Shown here: positions 9,811 to 18,085 of the stretch, piece after piece
How positions within the stretch are numbered: the stretch's first letter is position 1
Layout of the letters: every line of letters begins with the position of its first letter
NCBI RefSeq assembly: GCF_003463825.1
Contig: NZ_QSDY01000028.1
Coordinates: 1-24,793 of the forward strand
Reading direction: 5' to 3'
Origin: Veillonella sp. AM51-8BH
GTDB lineage: Bacteria; Bacillota; Negativicutes; Veillonellales; Veillonellaceae
Length of the DNA: 24,793 nucleotides
The notes under the pieces: model-generated
The model's database searches: none
What the model saw: the letters and a program-made list of their open reading frames with translations, nothing else
Told to the model about the DNA's origin: nothing
Position numbers and translations under genes: made by a program

Positions 9811-12800
9811 TATGCTAGATCCTCCTTCACATCTTCAAATGCTACTGTTAATAATCGCGATACGCCTCGTTCAACCATGGTCACCCCTTGTAATACTTCG
9901 GCAGCTTCCATCGTCTTTTTACGGTGCGATACTACGATAAATTGTGTTTCTTTATTTACCCGATTTAAGTAAGAACTAAATCGTTCTACATTGGCTTCAT
10001 CAAGAGCTGCGTCAACTTCGTCAAGCACGCAGAACGGCGCAGGACGATAGTCTAGGAACGAGAACAATAAAGCAATAACCGTAAGGGCACGCTCTCCACC
10101 GGATAACAAGGTCAATTGTTGACGTTTCTTCCCTGGCGGCTGAATGTAGAAATCGATACCACCAGTTAAGATATTATCTGGATCAGTTAATACGATTTGA
10201 GCCGTACCACCGCCAAATAGTTGGCTAAATACCTCTTGGAATCTACGACCTACTACATCTAATACATCGTATAGCTGTGTACTCATAGCCTTGTCCATTT
10301 CGGCAATAACCGCTTGCAATTGCTCTTTCGCTGTATCTAAATCTGCTAACTGTGTGGATAAGAAATCATAACGCTCTTTAGTTTCTTCATATTCTTCAAC
10401 AGCGTTCGGATTGACTGGGCCTAGTTCTGCAATTTCTGCCATCAAGCGGGCCTGCTCATCCTTCCAATCGTTTACAGAACCTTCAATGCGAAGAGCCTGC
10501 GCATCTTCTAAGGTAAAACCTAACTCTTGTAGTTCTTCTACAAAGCGCTCACAATCCATGCGATGACGTGTAATCTTACCTTCCATATCGACGAGTCGAC
10601 CTTGAACGACTTTATATCGTTGGTTTAATCGATCTTGCTCACCGAGGATAGATTCCATCTCTTCACGTCCTGTAGATGTTTTATCATAGGCTTCATCACG
10701 AAGTGCACGCAAACGTTCAACCTCAGCTGTAGCAGAAACTAATTCTAGTTCTGCCAATTCTTTAGCCTTAGGTAGCTCCACTTCACAGCGCTCTGTAGTA
10801 CTAATTAGCAAGTTACGTAACGGTGTTAAGCGCTCCACAATGTTAGCAATGGATTGATTACGTTGTTCTCGCTGAGTTTCACGTTCCTTAATGGTTTGTC
10901 GCAATGTATCACAGGTGAGGCGAGCCTCTGTGAAAGCTTCATAAGCCTCTTGCTGTACCTTTTGTAATACAGTTAAACGCTCCATTAAGGCCCCTTGATT
11001 GCCATCTACACCGTGGTCTTCTTGCAAAGAAGCAAGAGCCGCTTCTTGGTCTTTCAAGTTAGCCGTTGTACTAGCTAAATCAATATCGATTTGTAATAAA
11101 CGTTGCTCTTCTTCACGGAGAACACGTTTCTTACGATCTATTTGATTTTGAATATTTTGTACCTTTGTTTCACTAGCCACATATAGTAAGTTCGTATGTT
11201 GGTAGCTTTCATCAAGGGTAGCTCGTTCTTTTTCAGCTTCTTCAACCCCTTTTTCAAGGTTTTCCAAGCTAGCTGTTAAGGAACGAATGCGGTCTTCAAT
11301 TTGCAGGAGCTCTTGTTCAAGGCCTGCCGCCTCTTCCTTACGGCTCAATACAGAGGCACGCTTACGCTTTGTAGCACCACCAGTTAAAGAGCCACCAGGT
11401 TGGAATTGTTCTCCTGTAAGCGTAACAATACGCAATTGTTGATTATATTTTTTTTGCAATCCAATAGCATCATCCATGGAGGATACTACTAAGGTGCGCC
11501 CCAGTAAGTATTGGAAAATATGAGCATATGTATTGTCAAAGGAAATACAATCAACAGCTGTGCCTATTACACAACTTTCATGTAAAGCCGGCGTATCATA
11601 AGGTTTTCCTTTTACAGAATCCATCGGTAAGAAGGTTACGCGACCGCCTTGGATAGATTTCAAATACTTAACGCCTTCGGCAGCAGCACGAGCTGTAGTA
11701 GTTACAACATGATTAACACTACCACCTAATGCCGTTTCAATAGCCGTAGTATATTTATCATCTACTGTAAAGAGATCGCCAACAGCGCCCGTAATCTGTT
11801 CGCGCCAAGAGCCTTTACCGTTTAGGATATTCTTAGTACCTTCTAAATAGCCTTCATGTTGTTCTTCCCATTGAGCTAACAGCTCTAAACGACCTTTTGC
11901 ACGTTGTTCTTGGGTACGAAGTTTTTGTAATTCTTTGCGTTCTTCGCGAGCTTGCAGGGCTGCTTCTTTGCCACCATCAACGAGGGCTTGTCGTTGTGCA
12001 GAAATAGCAGTAAATTTCTGACCAAGTGTTTCATATTCACTGCGAGCTGCTTGTAGTTCTGTATCTACTTGAGCTATTTCAGTCTTCAAAACCTCACATT
12101 GTTTTGTAGACTCTTCCTTACGAGCTTCTAAGCTACGAATACTAGCCTTTGCTGTTTCAATAGCGCTCACCAGTTCTAATTGATGTTGCTCAAAGGCTTC
12201 TCGATTAGACTGCAAGGACTGGAACTTCGCTTGCTCGGCGCTAACATCTTCAACAGCTTTTTTATAATTCGCCTCTAACTCTTCTAGTTTGGATTCTTTC
12301 TCTACTAGTTGAGCACTTTCATCTTGAATCAATTGATTCAAGATGCGTAGTTGTTGTTCTTCACCTTTTTGAGTCGCCTCTAGCTCACTAATACGCATAG
12401 ATGTTTCATCTAATTCGCGGTGAGCCGTTTTTAATTGCTCTTCTAACAGACGTAAATGACCAGCTAAACGTTCTTCATCACGTTGCTTTTCCGTATATTG
12501 AGCTTCCCACAACTTGAGTTGTTCTTGCTCTTTTGTTGATGCGGATTGCAAGGTATGACGGCGAGCTTCCAGTTTAGACAATTCAGTTTGAAGCTCAATC
12601 TCTTCATCCTTAAATGCAATATTATCATTTTCAAAACGCGTTAATAAACGATCTGAGGTCTTATAATTATGAAAGGCAAGAGCACCATCATAGTCGCGCT
12701 TTGTACGACTTAAGGTCATATATTTTTTAGTCTTTTCCGCCTTTTCAGACAAAGGTCCTAGTTGCTCTTCGATAGTAGCCATTACGTCGCGTACGCGTTC

Positions 12801-13364
12801 CATGTTTCGGTCTGTGCTAGCAATACGACGCAATGCATCTTCTTTATTGATTTTAAAACGAGAAATACCTGCTACATCTTCAAAGATCAAACGACGCTCT
12901 TCAGGCTTTGAATTCAAAATAGTATCAATGCGGTTCTGACCGATAATGGCCATCGAGTCTTTACCAAGACCTGTGTCAGCTAGTAAAAGATGAATATCCT
13001 TTAAGCGACAAGAGCGCTTATTGATGAGGAATTCACTTTCACCAGTACGATAAATACGACGTGTAATGGCAACCTCAGCCATATCTACATCTAATTGATG
13101 GTCACTATTGTCAAATACAAGTGTAACCTCCGCAGCACTCATAGGCTTGCGCTTTTCCGTACCAGAGAAGATAATGTCCTCTGCTTTTTGACCACGTAAG
13201 TTACGGACATTGGATTCCCCTAAAACCCATTTCATAGCATCCGTAATATTACTTTTACCACTTCCGTTAGGTCCAATAACGGCAGTCATTCCTGGCGAGA
13301 ATTTTACAATCGTCTTATCTGCAAACGATTTAAAGCCCTTTAATTCCAACCTAAGTAATTGCAT
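9810..13364 (-). CDS. smc: Chromosome partition protein SMC
   Basis: SMC is the dimeric ATPase that with ScpA and ScpB compacts and segregates the nucleoid. The 1184-residue product has the standard layout: N-terminal head with Walker A GPNGSGKSN (about 32-40); a long coiled coil (about 170-490) rich in E, Q, K and L; a hinge (about 510-650, containing GAVGDLF and GRVTFLPMD); a second coiled coil; and a C-terminal head with the signature LSGGERALT and Walker B FCVLDEVDAALDE. The ATG at 13364 follows AGGAGG with five bases between. It lies 45 bases after the radical SAM gene and is coupled to ftsY by TAATG. Conserved smc-ftsY linkage is known in Firmicutes. scpA and scpB are not in this window. 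Confidence 0.98.
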   Translation of the reverse strand: MQLLRLELKGFKSFADKTIVKFSPGMTAVIGPNGSGKSNITDAMKWVLGESNVRNLRGQKAEDIIFSGTEKRKPMSAAEVTLVFDNSDHQLDVDMAEVAITRRIYRTGESEFLINKRSCRLKDIHLLLADTGLGKDSMAIIGQNRIDTILNSKPEERRLIFEDVAGISRFKINKEDALRRIASTDRNMERVRDVMATIEEQLGPLSEKAEKTKKYMTLSRTKRDYDGALAFHNYKTSDRLLTRFENDNIAFKDEEIELQTELSKLEARRHTLQSASTKEQEQLKLWEAQYTEKQRDEERLAGHLRLLEEQLKTAHRELDETSMRISELEATQKGEEQQLRILNQLIQDESAQLVEKESKLEELEANYKKAVEDVSAEQAKFQSLQSNREAFEQHQLELVSAIETAKASIRSLEARKEESTKQCEVLKTEIAQVDTELQAARSEYETLGQKFTAISAQRQALVDGGKEAALQAREERKELQKLRTQEQRAKGRLELLAQWEEQHEGYLEGTKNILNGKGSWREQITGAVGDLFTVDDKYTTAIETALGGSVNHVVTTTARAAAEGVKYLKSIQGGRVTFLPMDSVKGKPYDTPALHESCVIGTAVDCISFDNTYAHIFQYLLGRTLVVSSMDDAIGLQKKYNQQLRIVTLTGEQFQPGGSLTGGATKRKRASVLSRKEEAAGLEQELLQIEDRIRSLTASLENLEKGVEEAEKERATLDESYQHTNLLYVASETKVQNIQNQIDRKKRVLREEEQRLLQIDIDLASTTANLKDQEAALASLQEDHGVDGNQGALMERLTVLQKVQQEAYEAFTEARLTCDTLRQTIKERETQREQRNQSIANIVERLTPLRNLLISTTERCEVELPKAKELAELELVSATAEVERLRALRDEAYDKTSTGREEMESILGEQDRLNQRYKVVQGRLVDMEGKITRHRMDCERFVEELQELGFTLEDAQALRIEGSVNDWKDEQARLMAEIAELGPVNPNAVEEYEETKERYDFLSTQLADLDTAKEQLQAVIAEMDKAMSTQLYDVLDVVGRRFQEVFSQLFGGGTAQIVLTDPDNILTGGIDFYIQPPGKKRQQLTLLSGGERALTVIALLFSFLDYRPAPFCVLDEVDAALDEANVERFSSYLNRVNKETQFIVVSHRKKTMEAAEVLQGVTMVERGVSRLLTVAFEDVKEDLA

Positions 13365-13408
13365 GACTGCCTCCTTTCTACTAACAACCCCAAATAATCA
13401 TATCTTTT

Positions 13409-13435
13409 ATTATAACATATATTGTAGGCCATCAA
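13409..13435 (-). promoter_or_regulatory. Possible internal promoter for smc
   Basis: On the minus strand TTGATG (13430-13435) and a perfect TATAAT (13409-13414) lie 15 bases apart at the end of the radical SAM gene. The -10 is good but the spacing is short, so this is a weak candidate. Confidence 0.3.
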
Positions 13436-14552
13436 TACAGCAACGAACAGTATTTCTCGTACTATCTTCAAACCAATCTATGCTAAATTGAGGATACGTT
13501 TCTTGGAAATATAAAATATTGCGATTTTTAAGACCTCGCACCTTTGATGTACTGCTTCTGGGATAAGAAATTACAATTCTATGTTTCATCAAAATATCAC
13601 CACTATCCGAATAAAATCTACATCCTACCTTATGAGTATGGTAATAATCAAAATGAGAAAAATTGTAACTATTTTGCTTTCCTAATATATTTTCTGAAGA
13701 AAGATGTTCATCAATACATCTTTCAATACGTTGTTTATATTGTTCATTTACAACAAGCTCACCCATAGCAGGTTCATAGGGACCTGCTACCAAACTATTA
13801 CCTGAATCGAGTTCTTCCGTGCTTTGTAATCCTGTACGTATAACTTCAATATTATGCTGTTCAAACCATTCCTTTAAGAATGCACAATATTTAATAGCTT
13901 GCTCGGTACTTAATGGCTTATACTCACCAGCTCTATATTGATCTGCTAGTTCCGTATTTTCTATAACAAGAACAGGATAGATTCGAACAAAATCTGGTTC
14001 TAGTTTAACTACAGCAATAGCGGTTTCTAGAATGGTTTCCCAAGTTTCACCTTTTAATCCTGGTAAAAGCTGAACACCTACAGTCATTCCACGTCGCTTT
14101 AATCGCGGAACAGCATCTACTACCTCTTGTGCGGTGTGACCGCGCTTAGCATCAACCAAAATACCATCATTCATAGACTGCACACCAAGTTCTACTGTTT
14201 TTACCCCGTAAGACTGTAACAAGGTAATTGATTCGTCACCTACAGCATCAGGCCGCGTTGAACAACGTATACCATCAATTATGCCGCGCTTAAGCATCTC
14301 AGAAGCAGGAGCTAATAATTGATGTTGTAACTCTTTATGGATAGCTGTAAACGATCCACCATAAAAGGCGACTTCCCAAAACTTATCGTTTCGTTTACTT
14401 CCCACATACTCTGTAATCGTTGCTTTAATATAATCCGGTGTTAGGTGACTAATACCCGATTGGCCTGTAATACGAGACTGATTACAAAAGGTACACACAT
14501 AGGGACACCCTACATGAGGTATAAAAAAAGGTATCATACCAAATGGTTTCAT
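13410..14552 (-). CDS. Radical SAM protein, Elp3-like, no acetyltransferase domain
   Basis: Predicted radical SAM enzyme of 380 residues. The iron-sulfur binding motif CX3CX2C is at C16, C20 and C23 (GCPYVCTFCNQ), followed by typical TIM-barrel elements: FYGGSFTAI (about 63-71), STRPDAV (about 97-103), VELGVQSMND (about 120-129) and RGHTAQEV. The N-terminal half resembles the radical SAM core of Elp3, but there is no C-terminal GNAT acetyltransferase domain, so tRNA uridine modification of the Elp3 kind cannot be assumed. A longer open frame begins at a GTG at 14558, but that codon directly abuts the AGGAGG site; the ATG at 14552 is spaced six bases from it and is the likely start. The gene sits between rnc and smc, an arrangement I know from other Firmicutes; its reaction is unknown to me. 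Confidence 0.85.
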   Translation of the reverse strand: MKPFGMIPFFIPHVGCPYVCTFCNQSRITGQSGISHLTPDYIKATITEYVGSKRNDKFWEVAFYGGSFTAIHKELQHQLLAPASEMLKRGIIDGIRCSTRPDAVGDESITLLQSYGVKTVELGVQSMNDGILVDAKRGHTAQEVVDAVPRLKRRGMTVGVQLLPGLKGETWETILETAIAVVKLEPDFVRIYPVLVIENTELADQYRAGEYKPLSTEQAIKYCAFLKEWFEQHNIEVIRTGLQSTEELDSGNSLVAGPYEPAMGELVVNEQYKQRIERCIDEHLSSENILGKQNSYNFSHFDYYHTHKVGCRFYSDSGDILMKHRIVISYPRSSTSKVRGLKNRNILYFQETYPQFSIDWFEDSTRNTVRCCIDGLQYML

Positions 14553-14601
14553 AGTCACCCTCCTTTCTTATATAAAGTAAACTCAGTCAAAACCTTTTAT
14601 A

Positions 14602-14654
14602 TTAATATATTAATATCCATGTATATTCCTTATGATATGTAATTAATATATTAA
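14602..14654. repeat. Two copies of a 12-bp palindrome upstream of the smc operon
   Basis: The perfect palindrome TTAATATATTAA occurs at 14602-14613 and again at 14643-14654, 41 bases apart, about four helical turns. Both lie in the AT-rich gap between rnc and the radical SAM gene. Paired operators are one reading; low-complexity chance is another. I could not assign a convincing -35/-10 pair in the rest of this 178-base gap. Confidence 0.45.
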
Positions 14655-14728
14655 GATATAAGGCTTTTGATACAACGATCAAATAATCATAAGATAAATA
14701 TATTTACTATTCTATATACTATTATACA

Positions 14729-14753
14729 GAAAAAAGCGCCATTAGGCGCTTTT
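14729..14753 (-). terminator. Intrinsic terminator of the fatty acid operon after rnc
   Basis: A 9-bp stem (AAAAGCGCC at 14732-14740 with GGCGCTTTT at 14745-14753) closes the loop ATTA. On the minus strand it is followed by a run of T. It begins immediately after the rnc stop codon (TAG, 14754-14756). Confidence 0.9.
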
Positions 14754-15491
14754 CTATTTGGCCATTAACTTTTCTAACGTTAATTGAGCCGCATGTTGTT
14801 CTGCAATTTTTTTACTTTTACCAGAGCCGGCCTCGTAAGTAACACCATTGATTTCGACCACCATATGGAAGGTCTTAGCATGGTCGGGACCACTTTCACT
14901 GAGCAAACGATAGACGATATGTTTATCACCATCCCGTTGCACATATTCTTGTAACAAGGTTTTATAATCCTTGCCCCGTTTACCTTCTAAAGCTTGCTTG
15001 ATATAAGTAATGAGATGTTTTAAAACGAAGTTCATTGCCGTTTGGTAATCTGTAGAAATATAGATAGCACCAATGAGAGACTCAAAGGTATCCGCTAAAA
15101 TAGAATTACGATTATTACCACCAGAAGCACTTTCACCATGACCGAGCAATAAATATTGCCCCAATTGCAAAGAACGACTTACAGATGCTAAAGAATCCTC
15201 ACACACTGTAGCGGCCTTAATTTTCGTCAAATTACCTTCGGCCATGTCTGGATATGTCTTAAATAGGTATTCCCCAATAATAAGATCCAAAACAGCATCG
15301 CCTAAAAACTCTAATCGCTGATTGTGATTAATATGCTTTGATTTATGTTCATTCGCATAAGATGTATGTGTAAAAGCACAATCTAAAATGGATATATCTG
15401 ACACAGGTATGTCTAAACGAGCAACAAGCCCATGAAGAGATTCTTCACGAGCTTGTGTCATCTTACTCTTATGCGCTTCAACAGCTACCAT
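14754..15491 (-). CDS. rnc: Ribonuclease III
   Basis: RNase III cuts double-stranded RNA in rRNA precursors and mRNAs. The 245-residue product has the catalytic signature RLEFLGDAV (59-67), the second metal-binding segment ADTFESLIGAIY (about 133-144, with the acidic D134 and E137) and a C-terminal double-stranded RNA-binding domain (about 173-245, ending in AEQHAAQLTLEKL). The ATG at 15491 has no convincing ribosome site. Instead it overlaps a TAA (TAATG) that ends the ancestral fabF frame, so its translation was probably coupled to fabF. In this sequence fabF stops 73 bases earlier through a frameshift, which may lower rnc translation; this is inference. Linkage of rnc with acpP and smc is conserved in Firmicutes. 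Confidence 0.97.
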   Translation of the reverse strand: MVAVEAHKSKMTQAREESLHGLVARLDIPVSDISILDCAFTHTSYANEHKSKHINHNQRLEFLGDAVLDLIIGEYLFKTYPDMAEGNLTKIKAATVCEDSLASVSRSLQLGQYLLLGHGESASGGNNRNSILADTFESLIGAIYISTDYQTAMNFVLKHLITYIKQALEGKRGKDYKTLLQEYVQRDGDKHIVYRLLSESGPDHAKTFHMVVEINGVTYEAGSGKSKKIAEQHAAQLTLEKLMAK

Positions 15492-16733
15492 TAGTCTTCA
15501 TAACGGCGTACGCAAAGTGTACCGTTATGACCACCAAAACCGAAAGAGTTGGAAAGAGCACATTTAACTTGAGGCACGTGCGCCTTCACGAACATAGTCT
15601 AGATCCAAACCTTCATCAGGATTGTCACAGTTGATTGTAGGATGAACTTTACCAGTTTCGATAGCCATCGCCATAACGATAGTTTCGATAGCACCAGCAG
15701 CACCTAACAAGTGACCTGTCATGGATTTAGTAGAGTTAACAGCGATGTTTTTAGCATGATCGCCGAACAATTCTTTAATAGCCAATGTTTCATTTTTGTC
15801 ATTAAGGCCAGTAGATGTACCATGAGCATTGATGTAGTTAACGTCTTTAGGATCGATACCTGCATCTTTAATTGCCAATTCCATACATTTACGAGCTTGT
15901 ACACCACCTGGAGCTGGTGCAGTAATATGGTAAGCATCGCCATTAGTACCATAACCTACAACTTCAGCGTAGATATGAGCACCACGAGCTTTTGCGTGTT
16001 CTAATTCTTCAAGAACAACGATACCAGAACCTTCACCCATTACGAAACCATCGCGATCGCGGTCAAATGGACGAGATGCTTTTGTTGGTTCGTCATTGCG
16101 TGTAGACATAGCTTTCATAGCTGCGAAACCAGCTACAGCTGCTGGAGATACAGCTGCTTCAGTACCACCAGCGAACATGATATCAGCATCACCACGTTGG
16201 ATGATACGGAACGCATCGCCAATAGCATTTGTACCAGAAGTACAAGCTGTTACGTCTGTAATAACAGGACCTTTAAGGCCAAGACGGATGGATACACGTG
16301 CAGATGTCATATTTGCAATCATCATAGGAACTGCAAATGGGCTTACACGGCCAGGACCTTTTTCGAATAATGTTTCATATACTTCATGGATAGAGTCGAT
16401 ACCACCAATACCAGTACCAACTACAGTACCACAACGATCTAAATCTTCTTTATCTAAATCAAGATCAGCATCTTCACAAGCAAGAACAGCAGCACCGATA
16501 GCCAATTCAACAGAACGGTCCATACGACGAGCTTCTTTTTTATCGACACCATAGTTTGTAACATCAAAATCTTTTACTTCACCAGCAATGCGTGTTGCAT
16601 ACTCAGATGCATCAAAGCGTGTAATTGGCCCAATACCAGATTGACCTGCCAATAACGCATTGTAGAAGTTCTCTTTACCGATACCTACAGGAGTCACTGC
16701 CCCTAAGCCAGTAATTACTACACGTTTTTCCAA
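15491..16733 (-). pseudogene. fabF: Beta-ketoacyl-ACP synthase II, frameshifted near the 3' end
   Basis: FabF condenses malonyl-ACP with acyl-ACP in fatty acid elongation. Reading starts at a TTG (16731-16733) five bases after AGGTGG. The open frame gives 389 residues and stops at 15564-15566. It contains the active-site Cys at about 164 (TACTSGTNA), His at about 304 (NAHGTST) and His at about 341 (SMTGHLLGAAG), but ends in an unrelated REGARASS. The expected last 28 residues, including NSFGFGGHN and ending RRYED, are encoded from 15577 to 15491 in another frame. A 2-base loss or 1-base gain near 15575-15579, within the palindrome GCACGTGC, explains it; the repaired protein would be 413-414 residues, the normal length. 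Without that end the thiolase-fold core strand and the gating loop are missing. It could be a real mutation or a sequencing error; I cannot tell which. The open part alone is 15564-16733. Confidence 0.9.
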
Positions 16734-16769
16734 TTATTCCACCTCTTATAGCTATACAGCCCTTTTAAA

Positions 16770-17726
16770 TTAATCAATCTCTGCTACTTGCTGTTTGAGT
16801 TGAGCAAAGATATCTTTAACTGGCATAATCTTGTCGACTTTTCTCATATTATTGCCAGAGAACACCAAACCTGTTTCCACATCACCTTGTTGTGCACGAG
16901 ATAGAGCACGGATGATACAGAATTTATGGGAACAATGTTTCAAACAGTTATCACACACCGTTGGAGGTGCTACAGTACCGTCTAATACAGATTCAGCAAA
17001 TTTATTTTTTATTGCTTGTCCAGGCAAACCTACAGGACTTTGAATTAATACAATATCCTCAGGATTAGTAGCCCGTACATACATTTTTTTCAATTCGTCA
17101 GATGCATTACATTCATCAGAAGCCGCAAAACGACTACCCATTTGAACGCCACTAGCACCTAATTTCAACATTTCTACGATGTCACGACCATCAAGAACAC
17201 CACCAGCACCAATTACTGGAATGTTTTTAACAGCAGCTACAACTTCTGGAACGATTTCTCGAGCGGAACGATCCGTACCCAAGTGACCACCAGCCTCGCA
17301 ACCTTCTACGATGACTGCTGCTGCACCTAGACCTTCAGAAATGCGAGCTAATTTTGCGGACGAAACAATTGGTACAATTGGAGTACCAGACTCTTTGCCC
17401 ATTGCGAACATATCTCTTGAAAAACCAGCACCTGCTACTACAAGATCAATGCCCTCTTCGATGGCAGTTTTTACTAAGCCAGCAAATTGTGTGGCTGCTA
17501 CCATCGCATTTATACCAATAATACCCGTAGGTGATAATTTTCTAGCTAATTGTATTTCGTATCGTAATTCATCAAATGGCAAACCGGATGCTGCAATAAG
17601 GCCGATACCACCTTCATTTGCAACGGCTGCTGCCAAGCGAGCTGTAGACAATCTAATCGCCATACCACCTTGAATGATAGGTACTTTGGCCACTAGATTC
17701 CCAATGCGAAGTTCAGGGAGCTTCAC
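16770..17726 (-). CDS. FabK-like / nitronate monooxygenase family flavoprotein with Cys cluster
   Basis: Predicted FMN-dependent TIM-barrel enzyme of the nitronate monooxygenase / FabK family, 318 residues. Seen: the N-terminal PIIQGGMA motif, the AGGH segment with the family His (about residue 148), and the phosphate-binding GAGGVLDGRD and GASGVQMGSRF stretches. Unlike the second homologue in this operon it carries a four-cysteine cluster, C-x2-C-x3-C-x4-C (about 258-270, VCDNCLKHCSHKFC), and a conserved-looking end (GLVFSGNNMRKVDKI). This suggests a bound metal or iron-sulfur centre, by inference. Start: an open frame begins at a TTG at 17732, only two bases from AGGAGG; the GTG at 17726 is eight bases away and is preferred. 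Lying between acpP and fabF, it may be an accessory enoyl reductase or another lipid-linked oxidoreductase; the true reaction is unknown. Confidence 0.85.
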   Translation of the reverse strand: MKLPELRIGNLVAKVPIIQGGMAIRLSTARLAAAVANEGGIGLIAASGLPFDELRYEIQLARKLSPTGIIGINAMVAATQFAGLVKTAIEEGIDLVVAGAGFSRDMFAMGKESGTPIVPIVSSAKLARISEGLGAAAVIVEGCEAGGHLGTDRSAREIVPEVVAAVKNIPVIGAGGVLDGRDIVEMLKLGASGVQMGSRFAASDECNASDELKKMYVRATNPEDIVLIQSPVGLPGQAIKNKFAESVLDGTVAPPTVCDNCLKHCSHKFCIIRALSRAQQGDVETGLVFSGNNMRKVDKIMPVKDIFAQLKQQVAEID

Positions 17727-17756
17727 TATCAAATCCTCCTGTAAATAAAACCGGTT

Positions 17757-17796
17757 GGGAGGCCACTCGGCCTCCCGTGCGGCTGAATTGTCAGCT
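17757..17796 (-). terminator. GC-rich hairpins between acpP and the FabK-like gene
   Basis: A perfect 8-bp stem (GGGAGGCC at 17757-17764 with GGCCTCCC at 17769-17776, loop ACTC) is preceded, in the direction of transcription, by a smaller stem (17782-17795, GCTGA/TCAGC). On the minus strand the sequence after the large stem is AACCGGTTTTATTT, an interrupted U-tract. It may be a partial terminator or an mRNA-stabilising structure that raises acpP output over downstream genes. Confidence 0.6.
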
Positions 17797-17803
17797 TTAC
17801 AGC

Positions 17804-18034
17804 TTATTTAGCAGAATCAATATATTCTACTGTATCCTTAACGGTTTTGATTTTTTCTGCAACATCGTCAGGGATTTCAACATTGAATTCTTCTTCGAAT
17901 GCCATGATCAATTCAACGATATCTAAGGAGTCAGCGCCTAAGTCGTCGATGAATGTAGAATCAATGGTAACTTCAGCTTCATCAACGCCTAATTGTTCCA
18001 CAACGATTGCTTTTACTTTATCGAAAGTGTTCAT
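17804..18034 (-). CDS. acpP: Acyl carrier protein
   Basis: ACP carries growing fatty acyl chains on a phosphopantetheine arm. The product is 76 residues, acidic and helical, with the attachment motif GADSLD and the modified Ser at residue 36, the position known from E. coli ACP. The open frame can be extended upstream by seven codons, but those cover the ribosome site itself (AAGGAGGTGA), so the ATG at 18034 is the start. It lies 51 bases after fabG. The strong ribosome site and the hairpins directly downstream fit a need for high ACP levels. Length and sequence are normal. Confidence 0.98.
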   Translation of the reverse strand: MNTFDKVKAIVVEQLGVDEAEVTIDSTFIDDLGADSLDIVELIMAFEEEFNVEIPDDVAEKIKTVKDTVEYIDSAK

Positions 18035-18085
18035 TGGTGGTTCACCTCCTTTCAAAGTGTATTTATATATAGTCTAATTTTGAAA

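Noticed and set aside
15564..15590. Programmed ribosomal frameshifting in fabF
   Set aside because: No slippery heptamer and no clear downstream stimulatory structure; fabF is not known to use recoding. A mutation or sequence error is simpler.
16096..16554. Plus-strand open frame of 152 residues
   Set aside because: Antisense to the conserved catalytic part of fabF; no start signals.
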